This document shows, piece after piece, positions 9,380 through 19,100 of a stretch of DNA of 64,000 nt. Every line of letters starts with the position of its first letter. Position 1 is the first letter of the stretch. The notes beneath the pieces were generated by a model. That model was not told the DNA's origin and ran no database searches. It saw only the letters and a program-made list of their open reading frames with translations. Both the position numbers and the translations under genes were made by a program. Location of the stretch: the NCBI GenBank assembly GCA_016219185.1, contig JACRBZ010000066.1, positions 1-64,000 on the forward strand, in the 5' to 3' direction. The DNA comes from Deltaproteobacteria bacterium (lineage in GTDB: Bacteria > Desulfobacterota > Desulfobacteria > Desulfobacterales > Desulfatirhabdiaceae).

Positions 9380-10627
9380 TTACATCAGGCCGTAAGATGC
9401 CGGCAACCACAGCGAGAATACAGGAAAAACGTTAACGATCACCATGACCCCGATCAGGGCCAGTAAAAAGGGGACGGTCCAGTAAAAGATTTCTTTTAAA
9501 GAAACTTTGGCCTGGACCATGGCAACGTAAAGGCCCGGGCCAACCGGGGGTGTAATCAGACCGACCACGATGCCAAGACTCATAATGACGCCGAAATGGA
9601 TCAGGTTGATGTTCATGCCTTGCACGGCAGGCAATAAAACCGGAACGATGATGATCATGACACTGATGGTTTCCAGAAACATGCCCAGTATGAAAACGAT
9701 CACATTGATGCAAAGCAGGAAGACAAGCGGTGAAGTGGTCACACTCACGATCGCTTCGACCAGCCTGTCCGGAGCCCCTTCGAATGACAGGACCCAACCG
9801 AACGCGGACGCGGCGGCGATCAGGCTGGTGATAACGGCGGTGCTAAGTGCAACCGATTGCAAAATGCTCGGGATTTCTGAAAAACGGATGGTACGGTATA
9901 TAAAGAGGCCGAAAATCAGCGCGATAAAGGATGCTGCGGCGCCGGATTCGGTGGGAGTCATGACACCGGAGCTGATGCCCACGATAATCACCACGGGAAT
10001 CATCCCCGGAGCCAGCCCGGATATTAACTTGGGCGCGGATTCCTTCCACGGCTGCCAGTTCTCCTTGGGCAGCGGAGAGAACAATCCGATAATGAAGACC
10101 ACCAACGAAAAGGCAAAAAACATCAAAAGACCGGGGAGAACGCCGGCGACAAACAAGGCGGCAATGGGCTGATAGGCGATCACGCCGTAAATGATCATCA
10201 GGCCGCCACAAGCGGTGATGGCTGCGGCAAACCCTTTATTATAACCGCGTTCATGCATTTGCGGAATCATGACCTTGCTCATGACGGCAATTTGTGCGAT
10301 GGCTGATCCCAGGATTGCGGCTGCCATGGCATTGGTCAACAGATTCACGTACGCCAGGCCACCGCGAAATCCGCCGACCAGCACATTGGCCGCAGATATC
10401 AGGCGCTGGGTCAATCCGGCCCGGTTCATCACCTCGCCCACCAGCATGAACATGGGAATGGCAAGCAGGCCGTTTTTTTCGAGTGCGCCGTAAAAGTTCA
10501 TTGGCAGCGTGTTCAGCAGTGCGTACAGGTCGTTGGCGGTGATCAGAATGATGGTTCCCATCATGAGCGTCAGCGCAACAGGGAACCCCAGAAAAAGAAG
10601 TCCGAAGAAAATGATCAGGGTCAGCAT
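9380..10627 (-). CDS. dctM: TRAP transporter large permease DctM
   Basis: A 415-residue, highly hydrophobic protein of the TRAP DctM/IT superfamily, with about 12 predicted membrane helices and the characteristic GGLMIIYGVIAY, PTESGAAAS and ITPPVGPGLYV stretches. It is the sodium-coupled translocation subunit working with DctQ and DctP. The start overlaps the dctQ stop by 7 nt, indicating translational coupling. It appears intact, whereas the dctP gene of the same system is frameshifted. Confidence 0.93.
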   Translation of the reverse strand: MLTLIIFFGLLFLGFPVALTLMMGTIILITANDLYALLNTLPMNFYGALEKNGLLAIPMFMLVGEVMNRAGLTQRLISAANVLVGGFRGGLAYVNLLTNAMAAAILGSAIAQIAVMSKVMIPQMHERGYNKGFAAAITACGGLMIIYGVIAYQPIAALFVAGVLPGLLMFFAFSLVVFIIGLFSPLPKENWQPWKESAPKLISGLAPGMIPVVIIVGISSGVMTPTESGAAASFIALIFGLFIYRTIRFSEIPSILQSVALSTAVITSLIAAASAFGWVLSFEGAPDRLVEAIVSVTTSPLVFLLCINVIVFILGMFLETISVMIIIVPVLLPAVQGMNINLIHFGVIMSLGIVVGLITPPVGPGLYVAMVQAKVSLKEIFYWTVPFLLALIGVMVIVNVFPVFSLWLPASYGLM

Positions 10628-11127
10628 GGCTGCTCCTCAGGATGAGATGGTGTGATTATCAGGGTTGTCAGTCCGGCCGCCAGGTGGAAGGCCATGGCGT
10701 AAAAGGTAATCGGGAACATGGCATAATTTATCCAGATAGGAAGTCCCGTGGTGGGGGCTGATTCCATCCGTACATCAGGGCGTAAAATCCAGAGGGTTCC
10801 CTGATAGGCGAAGAATAGAATCACGCCAAGAGCCAGGATCTGCAGCAGAATGGTCAGTTTCGTTTTCAAAAGGGCAGGAAGAGCGGCAATGACCATATCG
10901 ATGACAATCATTTGTCTTGTTTTGAGCAACAGGCTAAGGCCGGTCAATGTACTGAAAACAAGCAGTTGAAGAGATATCTCCTCGGCCCAGAACAGGGGCC
11001 GGCTGAATACGTATCTCAGAATAACCTGAACCGTCAAAATCAGAACAAGCGCGCCGGTAAACAGATTTAAAAACAGCTTCTCAACAATTGCCAGGAATTC
11101 ATCCGCTTTTTTTATGAATTTTATCAT
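10621..11127 (-). CDS. dctQ: TRAP transporter small permease DctQ
   Basis: 168 residues with four hydrophobic segments and the DctQ-type sequence around YVFSRPLFWAEEISLQLLVF. It is the membrane partner of DctM (overlap of 7 nt). The substrate is set by DctP; with ligase, acyl-CoA dehydrogenase and MarR neighbours, an aromatic or alicyclic carboxylate is likely (inferred). Confidence 0.92.
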   Translation of the reverse strand: MIKFIKKADEFLAIVEKLFLNLFTGALVLILTVQVILRYVFSRPLFWAEEISLQLLVFSTLTGLSLLLKTRQMIVIDMVIAALPALLKTKLTILLQILALGVILFFAYQGTLWILRPDVRMESAPTTGLPIWINYAMFPITFYAMAFHLAAGLTTLIITPSHPEEQPC

Positions 11128-11210
11128 ATCAATATCCTGAACGCGATTTGTGGAGGAAGCGGGCGATGCGCCGGCGTATCGCCCACCTCCATTCCAATTG
11201 ATTTTAATTC

Positions 11211-12250
11211 TTATTTTTTGATGGTTTCACTGACCTCAATTGCAAATTGTTTGATCAAGGCATTTTTGTTGATGTAATTTTCGCTGACCGGCTTGCCCTT
11301 TTCCTTGAAGGGACCCAGATCAACGTTAACCACGACCGCCCCATCCTGTTTTAATTTTTCAAGGTTCGTGGCTTCCGCTTTGACCTGTGTGTCGATTCCC
11401 CACAACCCGGCTTCATGGTAAGCCTTTTTGATCAGATCCTGGTCTCCGGGGGGCAGGCTGTCCCACCATTTCTGGGATGTAAACAACACGGCCGGAAATG
11501 CCATATGGTTGCTTAACGTCAGAAATTTTGCCTGCTGGTAGTATTTCAGTCCCACAATGATATCCAGATCCACGGCCGCGGCATCCAGAAGATTGGTGGA
11601 AAGCGAGGGTGCAACTTCCCCTAGGGCAGGGCCGTGGGTGCCGCGCCGATGGCGAGCAGCCAGTCATTGAAGATGGGGCTGGGAAAGGCCCGGACCTTTT
11701 TGTTGATCAGGTCATCAGGACTGTTGACGGCCTTCAGCGAAAGGATATGCTGCATGCCTGCAAACATGTAGCCCAACCCTACCACGCCATGGGATTCGAG
11801 GTTTTTAAGCATTTGTCCGGCTGCCGGCAGATCGGCTGCCGCACCGGCCTGTTGCACATCCTGAAATTGATAGGGCAGAAACCAGCCTATCAGGGACTCT
11901 TCCCGGTTGGACAGAAAGCCGACAGGCAGAATCGAAAAGGTAATGGCCTCGGATTGAACCATGCTGAACATCTGCTGCTCGTTGCCCAGCTTGGAAAGCG
12001 GAGTGACCGCTACTTTCATCCTATCCTGGGATGCGGTCGCCAGATTGTCGGCAAACCGCAGGGCGACTTTATGCCATACGTGGCTGGGGGGAACGGTGTG
12101 GCCAAGCATCAGTGTTTTTGCCTGAACCGCTGAACAGGCGCCCAGAACCAGCAAAACTGTAAAAACGGTTTTAAGGATGAGGAGATGAATCTTTTGCAGG
12201 TAAAGCCATACGCCGGAACCAGATATCATTTTTCGACAAGTCGTTCTCAT
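11211..12250 (-). pseudogene. dctP: TRAP transporter solute receptor DctP, single frameshift
   Basis: ATG 12250 follows GGGAGGAAC and begins a Sec signal peptide (VFTVLLVLGACSAVQA). The receptor sequence continues to ...IGAAPTALP and stops at 11621. One missing base in a C run near 11620 would give PLGEVAPSLSTNLLDAAAVD and continue to the normal end SETIKK at 11211. The total of about 346 codons equals a normal DctP. Because a single homopolymer base is at issue, a sequencing error is as likely as a real lesion. Confidence 0.85.
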
Positions 12251-12311
12251 TTGTTCCTCCCGTTTAAGTTGATTGTTCGTTCATGTGTATGTTGCGCACA
12301 AAATAGGCTCG

Positions 12312-12761
12312 TTATCGTTTTCTTGTTCCAAGAATGCGGCACAACCTGCCCAGCTCTTCAAGTTCGCCGGCGCTAAGAATCTCCATCTCTCCCTTCAGAA
12401 ATTCAACGTGACGCGGATAAATGCTCTCAAACAAAGCCCGCCCTTCGTCCGTAAGGCGTACGTTCAGATAGCGGCGGTCGCCTGCATCACGTTCACGCAA
12501 AACCAGATTGCGTTTTTCCAGGTTGTCGACAACCATGGTGATATTGCGGGAGCTTTTTAGAATTTTAGTGGCAATGTCTCTCTGGCAGAGCGGGCCCAGG
12601 TGATAGAGCGCTTCAATCACGGCAAACTGGCTGAAACTCAGTTTTACATCGGACAAGTGCCTGTGCGAGCGGTTGGTGATCGAATCAGCCGCTCGCATCA
12701 GCTTGATATATGAAGACAGAACCAGATCGTTGTTTTTGGATGTCTTGTCTTGGCGTGGCAT
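12312..12761 (-). CDS. MarR-family transcriptional regulator
   Basis: 149 residues with a winged helix-turn-helix; the wing contains RERDAGDRRYLNVRLTDEG, diagnostic of MarR proteins. ATG 12761 follows AGAGGTAAT. It lies 61 bp upstream of dctP on the same strand, so it probably heads and represses the catabolic operon, responding to an aromatic or alicyclic acid or its CoA ester as do BadR, HcaR and similar regulators (inference). Operator-like semi-palindromes lie 55-76 nt upstream of its start. Confidence 0.9.
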   Translation of the reverse strand: MPRQDKTSKNNDLVLSSYIKLMRAADSITNRSHRHLSDVKLSFSQFAVIEALYHLGPLCQRDIATKILKSSRNITMVVDNLEKRNLVLRERDAGDRRYLNVRLTDEGRALFESIYPRHVEFLKGEMEILSAGELEELGRLCRILGTRKR

Positions 12762-12801
12762 ATTACCTCTTTGGCATCTTCGCAGATTGATCGGTATCTA
12801 T

Positions 12802-12915
12802 ATAAGAGAATATGTAATGGTTATATGTTTCACTATTAGAACAAACCATTTCATAACCATAAAAAAAGGCGATCAATTAGGGATCTGCGATGTGCAGTAA
12901 TTTGTTATTGTAACG
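12802..12915. repeat. Imperfect direct repeat, copy A, upstream of marR
   Basis: An AT-rich sequence beginning ATAAGAGAA and passing through TGTTTCACTAT and CCATTTCAT recurs 196 bp further on (12998-13113). Copy A contains the semi-palindrome AATGGT-N10-ACTATT at 12816-12837. The two copies fill much of the 600-bp gap between marR and hdrB; no gene is seen there. Confidence 0.65.
12816..12837. promoter_or_regulatory. Putative MarR operator, proximal
   Basis: AATGGT-TATATGTTTC-ACTATT is a near-dyad with a 10-bp spacer. It is 55-76 nt upstream of the marR start, as expected for autoregulation. The binding protein is inferred from position only. Confidence 0.45.
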
Positions 12916-12997
12916 GTCAGTTTTTTCTGATAGCCGATCTTTGCTTTTGTACAGCAAAACGGTTTTTCAGGATTTTTACGATTTGATTGTGACCCGC

Positions 12998-13113
12998 ATA
13001 AGAGAATGTGTAATAGTTACATGTTTCACTATCAAAATAAGCCATTTCATGTCAATAAAAAAATAAGGCAATTGGCCAAAGATATGTGATTCGCAATAAT
13101 TAATTGTTATCGT
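12998..13113. repeat. Imperfect direct repeat, copy B
   Basis: Second copy of the unit at 12802-12915, sharing ATAAGAGAA, GTAAT.GTTA.ATGTTTCACTAT, CCATTTCAT and a poly-A block. It contains the better dyad of the pair. Confidence 0.65.
13012..13033. promoter_or_regulatory. Putative MarR operator, distal
   Basis: AATAGT-TACATGTTTC-ACTATC has the perfect inner inverted arms ATAGT/ACTAT and lies exactly 196 bp from the proximal site. Two spaced sites could support looping or cooperative repression. Confidence 0.4.
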
Positions 13114-13360
13114 TGGAATTATTAAGCTGGATTGTGCGCATGGCATGAAACAATGAGGCTTTGGAAGGATGAACGGTAACGAAGGCGTTGATCACCATTT
13201 GGCCATCCCCATACAGAATTCACCGCAAAAATCCTGGAGAAAGCAACTGTATAAATTAACAAGCTGTCTTCTCGGCAGTAAAAACATTTTTCAGGGTGGC
13301 CAAAATGATGATTGCGTTCTGAGGAAAAATCTTCAGGTATCGCGATTGAGCCCTATTTTT

Positions 13361-14263
13361 TCATATTTTTATCTCCTGTTTTTTTACCAGGGCATGCCGG
13401 CTGACCTTCTCTAATATGCTTTCCGCGTCTGTCAGATGTTTATTAATTAAAAGTTCTTCTGAAGAAAGACCAAAGCTGTAACCCATAAGCTGAGTGAAAT
13501 ACAGAACAGGCATTTGAGGATGTATGCCGTATTCCTTTTCCATATCATCCTGACGCGTGTCAAGGTTTGAATGACACATGGGACATGCAACCGCAATGGC
13601 ATCCGCCCCTGCTGATCTGGCGTCCTGTATTATATTGTGGCTCAAATTCACCGCAATGTCCGGTTTGGAGAGGGAAAAGGAAGCGCCGCAGCAAATTGTC
13701 TTATGGGACCAGTCCAGAGTGGCGATGCCGGCTGCGCTTAGGACTTTATCCATGGTTTCCGGATTTTCTGCAATGTCGAATTGGGTTACTTCATGCGGCC
13801 GGGTTAAAAGACATCCGTAGTAGCATACGACTTTCAGTCCAGAAAGATTCCGCTTTATAAGAGCCGGAATCTTTAAAAGCAGCGGCTCTTCGACAAACAT
13901 CGAAAGCGGATGGATAACCTTTGCCTCAATGTTGCAATCCTTGTGAATTGCCTCCACCACGTCTCTTCTTAGCTTTTTATCGGTTTTTACGTTATGTTGT
14001 GCAATCTTGAACTTAGAGAAGCAGGAAGCGCACGGCACTACAACCTCATCAAGTCCCATTTTAGGCAGAAGCGCCAGGTTCGCCATGGGCAATGCTATTG
14101 ACATAAGCCTGGAAACGCCATGCGCTGCGCTTGAACCGCAGCAAAGCCACTTCTCAACCTCAACCAGTTCAACGCCCAGCCTTTCACAAACAGCCAGCAG
14201 CGACCTGTCAAATTCATCTCCTGTAGAGTGAAGCGAACATCCGGGATAATATGCGTATTTCAT
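13361..14263 (-). CDS. hdrB: HdrB-like heterodisulfide reductase subunit B
   Basis: 300 residues with two CCG domains that bind noncubane 4Fe-4S clusters: C9, C41-C42-G43, C78/C81, and C147/C151, C191-C192-G193, C227/C230. In the HdrABC complex this subunit reduces a disulfide or another low-potential acceptor. ATG 14263 overlaps the hdrC stop (ATGA) and is preceded by AGGAGAAGGT, so the two are translationally coupled. In sulfate reducers the physiological disulfide is unknown. Confidence 0.93.
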   Translation of the reverse strand: MKYAYYPGCSLHSTGDEFDRSLLAVCERLGVELVEVEKWLCCGSSAAHGVSRLMSIALPMANLALLPKMGLDEVVVPCASCFSKFKIAQHNVKTDKKLRRDVVEAIHKDCNIEAKVIHPLSMFVEEPLLLKIPALIKRNLSGLKVVCYYGCLLTRPHEVTQFDIAENPETMDKVLSAAGIATLDWSHKTICCGASFSLSKPDIAVNLSHNIIQDARSAGADAIAVACPMCHSNLDTRQDDMEKEYGIHPQMPVLYFTQLMGYSFGLSSEELLINKHLTDAESILEKVSRHALVKKQEIKI

Positions 14264-14820
14264 ACCTTCTCCTGTTTTTTAATTCGTCTGAATATCCTGC
14301 GCATGGCCCATGAGTCCCTGAAATCAGGGACAATCTTGAACTTGCCTTTCCTGAACATTTTTATTGCCATGCCCATGTCCCGGAAATTCAGTGTTTTGAG
14401 CGTAAGTATGCCGGCCATGCTCAGTTCGTGCAGGCGGCCGAATAATTTCAGGTTTCCGACAAAAGTCTTTTCAAACTTAAGCACATTGGGCACCCGCGGC
14501 TTTTTCTTTTCGCGCTGCATTAATATCTTAATCGTATCCATTACTTCCGCGATATCCACTTTCTGAGGGCAGCGCGAGCTGCATGTCAGGCACGAGGCGC
14601 ATAGCCACATGGTTTTGCTCTTGTAAACAATGTCTTTTAATCCCAACTGGATCGCGTGCATAAGCTGAGTCGGCGTCAGATCCATTGCATAAGCAACCGG
14701 GCAGCTGCTGGCGCATTTGCCGCACTGATAGCAGAAACTGACATCTATTCCACCCGCCGCTGCCACTGCGTCGCTGAACTGTAATTGCTTCTCATTTATA
14801 TAAATAGTTGCTTCAGTCAT
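14260..14820 (-). CDS. hdrC: HdrC-like heterodisulfide reductase subunit C
   Basis: 186 residues with two 4Fe-4S motifs, C30/C33/C36/C40 and C74/C77/C80/C84, passing electrons from HdrA to HdrB. It lies directly upstream of hdrB. The gap to the MvhD/HdrA genes is filled by a transposase remnant, which separates the two halves of the module. Confidence 0.93.
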   Translation of the reverse strand: MTEATIYINEKQLQFSDAVAAAGGIDVSFCYQCGKCASSCPVAYAMDLTPTQLMHAIQLGLKDIVYKSKTMWLCASCLTCSSRCPQKVDIAEVMDTIKILMQREKKKPRVPNVLKFEKTFVGNLKLFGRLHELSMAGILTLKTLNFRDMGMAIKMFRKGKFKIVPDFRDSWAMRRIFRRIKKQEKV

Positions 14821-14894
14821 GCTCTATGGACCCCCTTTGGTTGTTACCTGTGCTTTTTAGTTTACTTTAACCGTTGACTTATTTTACTACATCG

Positions 14895-15252
14895 TTCATG
14901 CGTGGAAGATGTCGTCTTCATCAGAAAGTCGTCGGAGAATTTCTGCAGGTATAGCTGGGTTGTAACTTCAGTGGTATTTCCAGTAAACACATCCCACTTG
15001 AACGGGTAGCCCTCATCGTTGATCAGTACGCCCAATAAAACTTGTCTGCGTCCGTGACACTCGATTTTGCCTTTGCCAAAGGCTGAGAGTTTGCATTTGT
15101 ATCCAACAAAATACGACGTGGACAGATCATAGTTGATATACTGATAGGATCTGGCATTATTCGTAAATGTTTGGCGAAATAAATGGGTTTCGATGGACTC
15201 CTTGTTCTGTTCAATTTTATCCAGCTCATAATAAAGCTTATCATCATTTTAT
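14895..15252 (-). pseudogene. IS1634-type transposase remnant
   Basis: Translating the minus strand gives NDDKLYYELDKIEQNKES followed by INYDLSTSYFVGYKCKLSAF, then GRRQVLLGVLINDEGYPFKW and DVFTGNTTEV. This matches the DLT-x-YFEG ... RKQV..GL....G.P..YEVFPGNT region of the IS4/IS1634 transposases, including the first catalytic Asp. There is no start, the frame breaks past KFSDDF near 14920, and the rest of the element is absent. No terminal repeats were recognised. It fills the 454-bp interval between hdrC and the MvhD gene. Confidence 0.75.
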
Positions 15253-15274
15253 TGGAGTTTTCCGCGATCAAAAT

Positions 15275-16117
15275 TTACGCGGCGTTTTCCTTATCCTTTC
15301 CTACGATTGTTCTTTTATCTTCGGGAAGAGGCGGTGGAACCTCCTTGCCGGTAATTTTCGTTACCGCGCTGAATTTAGGCGGGCATGCTGTTAAACAAGT
15401 CCCGCATTTAATGCACTTCTCCTGATCGACTATATGCGTCTGCTGTTTCGCACTTATGATCGCGTCCACAGGGCATCTCTTCGCGCAGGTCATGCAGGCC
15501 CGGCATTTCTCCTGATCGATCCAGTACGACGGAGCTTCGCGGATTAATCTGTCTACTTCTTCGCTTGTGTAAAGATTAGCGTACATTCCCTGATCATGAT
15601 TATGCAAAGCCAGTTCTTTCATCTTTGCAAGCTTCAAGTAAGGGATCAGCTTTCCGGTTTTTTCAAGCCTTAATTTTAATTCAGTTGAATCAATGCCTTC
15701 GCTTTTGCCGAGAGGGCCTAATTCTTCTATCTCCCTGCCGAATTCATTCATAATATTGGCGAAACGGATCCCTTCGCCCGCGGATACCCACTCAAGCCGT
15801 AATCTTTTAGGGTTTATCCCTGCGTGCTCCAGTAATTTTTTGCATAGATTTACCATGCTTAACGCGTCATAGTTTCCTTCAGGATTGTAATGGCAGTCGT
15901 TAATGTGGCAGCCTCCGATGAACACTGCGTCCGCTCCGTTTGAGAAAGCCAGGAAAATGTGCTTAAGGTCAACCCTGCCCGAGCACATCACCCTTACTAA
16001 TCTTATATACGTAGGGTACTGAAAACGGGATACTCCGCAAAGGTCAGCCCCTCCGTAGCAGCACCAATTGCATATAATACCTATCATCTTTGGTGTAAAC
16101 TTGCCTTCCGCGCTCAT
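15275..16117 (-). CDS. MvhD/FlpD-type iron-sulfur protein fused to a di-cluster ferredoxin
   Basis: 280 residues. Residues 10-140 are the MvhD domain (C16, C19, C20, C27, C45, C70, C75; GADAVFIGGCHINDCHY), which carries a 2Fe-2S cluster and delivers electrons to HdrA. A helical linker leads to two 4Fe-4S motifs (C205/208/211/215 and C235/238/241/245). In methanogens MvhD links a hydrogenase to Hdr; here no hydrogenase or formate dehydrogenase gene is adjacent, so the donor is unknown. ATG 16117 follows AGGAGGTAATG. No in-frame TGA suggesting selenocysteine was seen. Confidence 0.9.
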   Translation of the reverse strand: MSAEGKFTPKMIGIICNWCCYGGADLCGVSRFQYPTYIRLVRVMCSGRVDLKHIFLAFSNGADAVFIGGCHINDCHYNPEGNYDALSMVNLCKKLLEHAGINPKRLRLEWVSAGEGIRFANIMNEFGREIEELGPLGKSEGIDSTELKLRLEKTGKLIPYLKLAKMKELALHNHDQGMYANLYTSEEVDRLIREAPSYWIDQEKCRACMTCAKRCPVDAIISAKQQTHIVDQEKCIKCGTCLTACPPKFSAVTKITGKEVPPPLPEDKRTIVGKDKENAA

Positions 16118-16177
16118 TTTTACATTACCTCCTGTATTAATTGTTGGAACAAGCGGCAGCTCATCTCAACTGCAGCT

Positions 16178-19100
16178 TCAGTTTGCCGAATGATCTCCGT
16201 TTTTATAGAGACCCGCGAGAATCTGGCTGAAAAGTTCTTCATCCGTATAGTGTTTCAACTGTATGGCCCCTGTAGGACATTTCGAATTGCAAAGACCGCA
16301 GCCTTTGCATAGAACAGGGACAACCGCTGCCTTTCTCCCCTGTTTTGTATCGCGAAGCTCTACAGCGTTATACGTACAGGCAGGTGCGCATGCTCCGCAT
16401 CCTATGCACATTTTTTCATTTACGGCGCATACGGAACCTGAAGCGACAACCGTATCGTTCGCAAGAAGAGTCAATGCCCGGCCCGCGGCTCCGTATGCCT
16501 GGCCGATCGTTTCCGAGATAAGCTTGGGATAATGCGCGATCCCGCACAGGTAAACACCTTCAGCCGCGAAATCAACAGGCCTTAATTTGACATGGGCCTC
16601 CTGGCAGAACCCGTCAGGCCCCAGGGTTACCTTGAACAGTTTGGATACTTCCTGGCTTCCTGCGGATGGAATTATAGCGGCAGCCAGGGCAAGCGCGTCG
16701 GCGTCTATTGTTACCTTCCTGTTCAAAGTTTGATCCGTTACGGTAATCCTTAAGATGTCCCTGCCTTTTTCCTTAACAGCTTCAACCAGGGGTTTGTCAT
16801 CCGGTTCATAACGGATGAATCTTACCTTTTTGCCTCTTGCTTCCCTGTAATAATCCTCGTTAAATCCATAGGTTCTCATGTCCCTGAAAAGGATATAGAT
16901 ATTCATACCGGGATTTATTTCTTTCAGTTTCAAAGCGTTCTTTACGGTCTCGCCGCAGCATATCTTGCTGCAGTAATTTCTTTGTTCATTCCTGCAGCCA
17001 ACGCACTGGATCATCACAAGATTTTTTGCACTGATCGCCTTTTCGTCTTTGCCGGCAATCTTCTCTTCCAATTCGAGATGCGTCATCACCCTCTCATCTT
17101 TTCCGTAAAGGTATTCGTCGGGCGTATATACATCGGCGCCTATGGCGAGGACTGCCGCCCCGTGTTTGATCTCAGTGATGCCTCTGTCGGATTTTACTTT
17201 AGTTACAAAATTGCCGACATAGCCCGCAGCTTCCGGTATGGCTGCGCTTGTATATACATGTATCAACGGATGCCGATATACCTTTCTTATAAGATCGCGC
17301 AGGTAGGCCTGTACGTCCAGCCCCTCCATGGTATAATGCAGTTTTCGCGCCATCCCTCCCAGTTCTTTTTCTTTTTCCACCAGGTGAACCTCGTGTCTCT
17401 GATTTGCTATAGAGAGAGCGCTTATCATGCCGCCTATGCCTCCGCCTACCACTAAAGCCGTTTTATTGACTGGCAGGTTAAACTCCTGCAGCGGCTCCAG
17501 ATAACGCGCCCGCGCCGCCGACATTCTGATCAGATCTTTTGCCTTTTCGGTAGCCCCTTCCTTCTCTTTAGAGTGAACCCATGAGCAATGTTCCCTGATG
17601 TTGGACATTTCGTAGTAATATTGATTTATTCCGGCTTCGCGCAGCGTATCCCTGAATAACGGCTCGTGCGTCCTTGGTGTACAGGCGGCGACAATTACTC
17701 TGTTGAGCCCCTTTTCCTTGATGTCCTTTGCAAGCATTGCGGCAGCTTCAGTTGAGCATATGAAGAGATTTTCCTCAGCGTGAACGACATTCGGCAAGGT
17801 CTTTGAATACTCAACCGTTTCGGGTACGTTCACGATTCTTCCGATGTTCGCTCCGCAGTGGCACACGTAGACCCCAATCCTCGGCTCTTCCTGTGAGACG
17901 TCTCTTTCAGGTGGATATACCCTTTCTTTAGAAAGATTCCCGCGCCTGTAGAAAAGGAGTTCTCCGCATAGCGAACCTGCGCCGCTGGCAGTAAAAACAG
18001 ATTCGGGGATATCCGTAGGTCCCTGGAAAGCGCCGCTTACGAAAATTCCCGGTCGGGAAGTTTTTAGGGGATTAAGGGGATTGGTCTTACAGAATCCATG
18101 GGCGTTGAGCTCGATGCCGAAGGCATCCGCGAATTTTTTAACATCAGCAGGGGGAGTCAATCCTACGGACAGCACGACCATATCGAATTCTTCCTCTTTT
18201 ACACCGTTGCCGGGCGTGAAATACCGCACGGTCACGTTCTTTGTTGCCGGATCCTCTTTTACTATTGTTGTGTAGCTTCTGATGAACCTGACTCCGGGGA
18301 GATTCTCCGTTCTCTGATAAAACCGTTCAAAATCTTTGCTATAAGAACGGATATCGTTATGAAAGATAGTGCACTTTGCGTCTTCGTCATGGTCTTTTGT
18401 CAGGATCACTTGTTTCTGCGTATATGTGCAGCATACGGCTGAACAATAGCTATGGCCGCCATCTTGCTCCTGTCTCGAACCGACACAGTGGATCCATGCT
18501 ATGTTATGGGGATGCTTTTTGTCAGAGGCGCGCAAAATTTCTCCTTCGTACGGCCCGGTGGCGCACAGCAGCCGTTCATAGTCGAAGCCGGATACAACGT
18601 TCGCGAACTGTCCGTATCGGTATTCAGGCCTTAACCTCGGGTTGAAAGGCTCAATGCCTGGAGAAACGATTATTGCTCCAACTTTTATCTTTATGATCTC
18701 CTCCGTCTGGCTGAAATCTATGGCCTTTGTCTTGCAGATCGCCTCGCACATGCGGCATTTTCCTTCCTTGAGGTAAAGGCAGCTTTCATCTATGTAGGTG
18801 ACAAGAGGGATTGCCTGCGCGAAGTATATATGGATTGCTTTATTCTGGGATATGCCCTGATTGAACTGATCGGGATATTTGGCGGGACAGTATTCAACGC
18901 ATACAGTGCATCCGGTGCATTTCTTTTCATCGACATACCTGGGCTTTTTTACTACGGTGACCGTGAAGTCTCCCGCTTCCCCTTTAACGCTCTCCACCTC
19001 GGCATAGGTTATCATCTCAATATTGGGATGTCTTTTGCATTCGACGAATTTCGGTGATTCGATGCACATGGAGCAATCGTTCGTGGGAAAGGTCTTGTCA

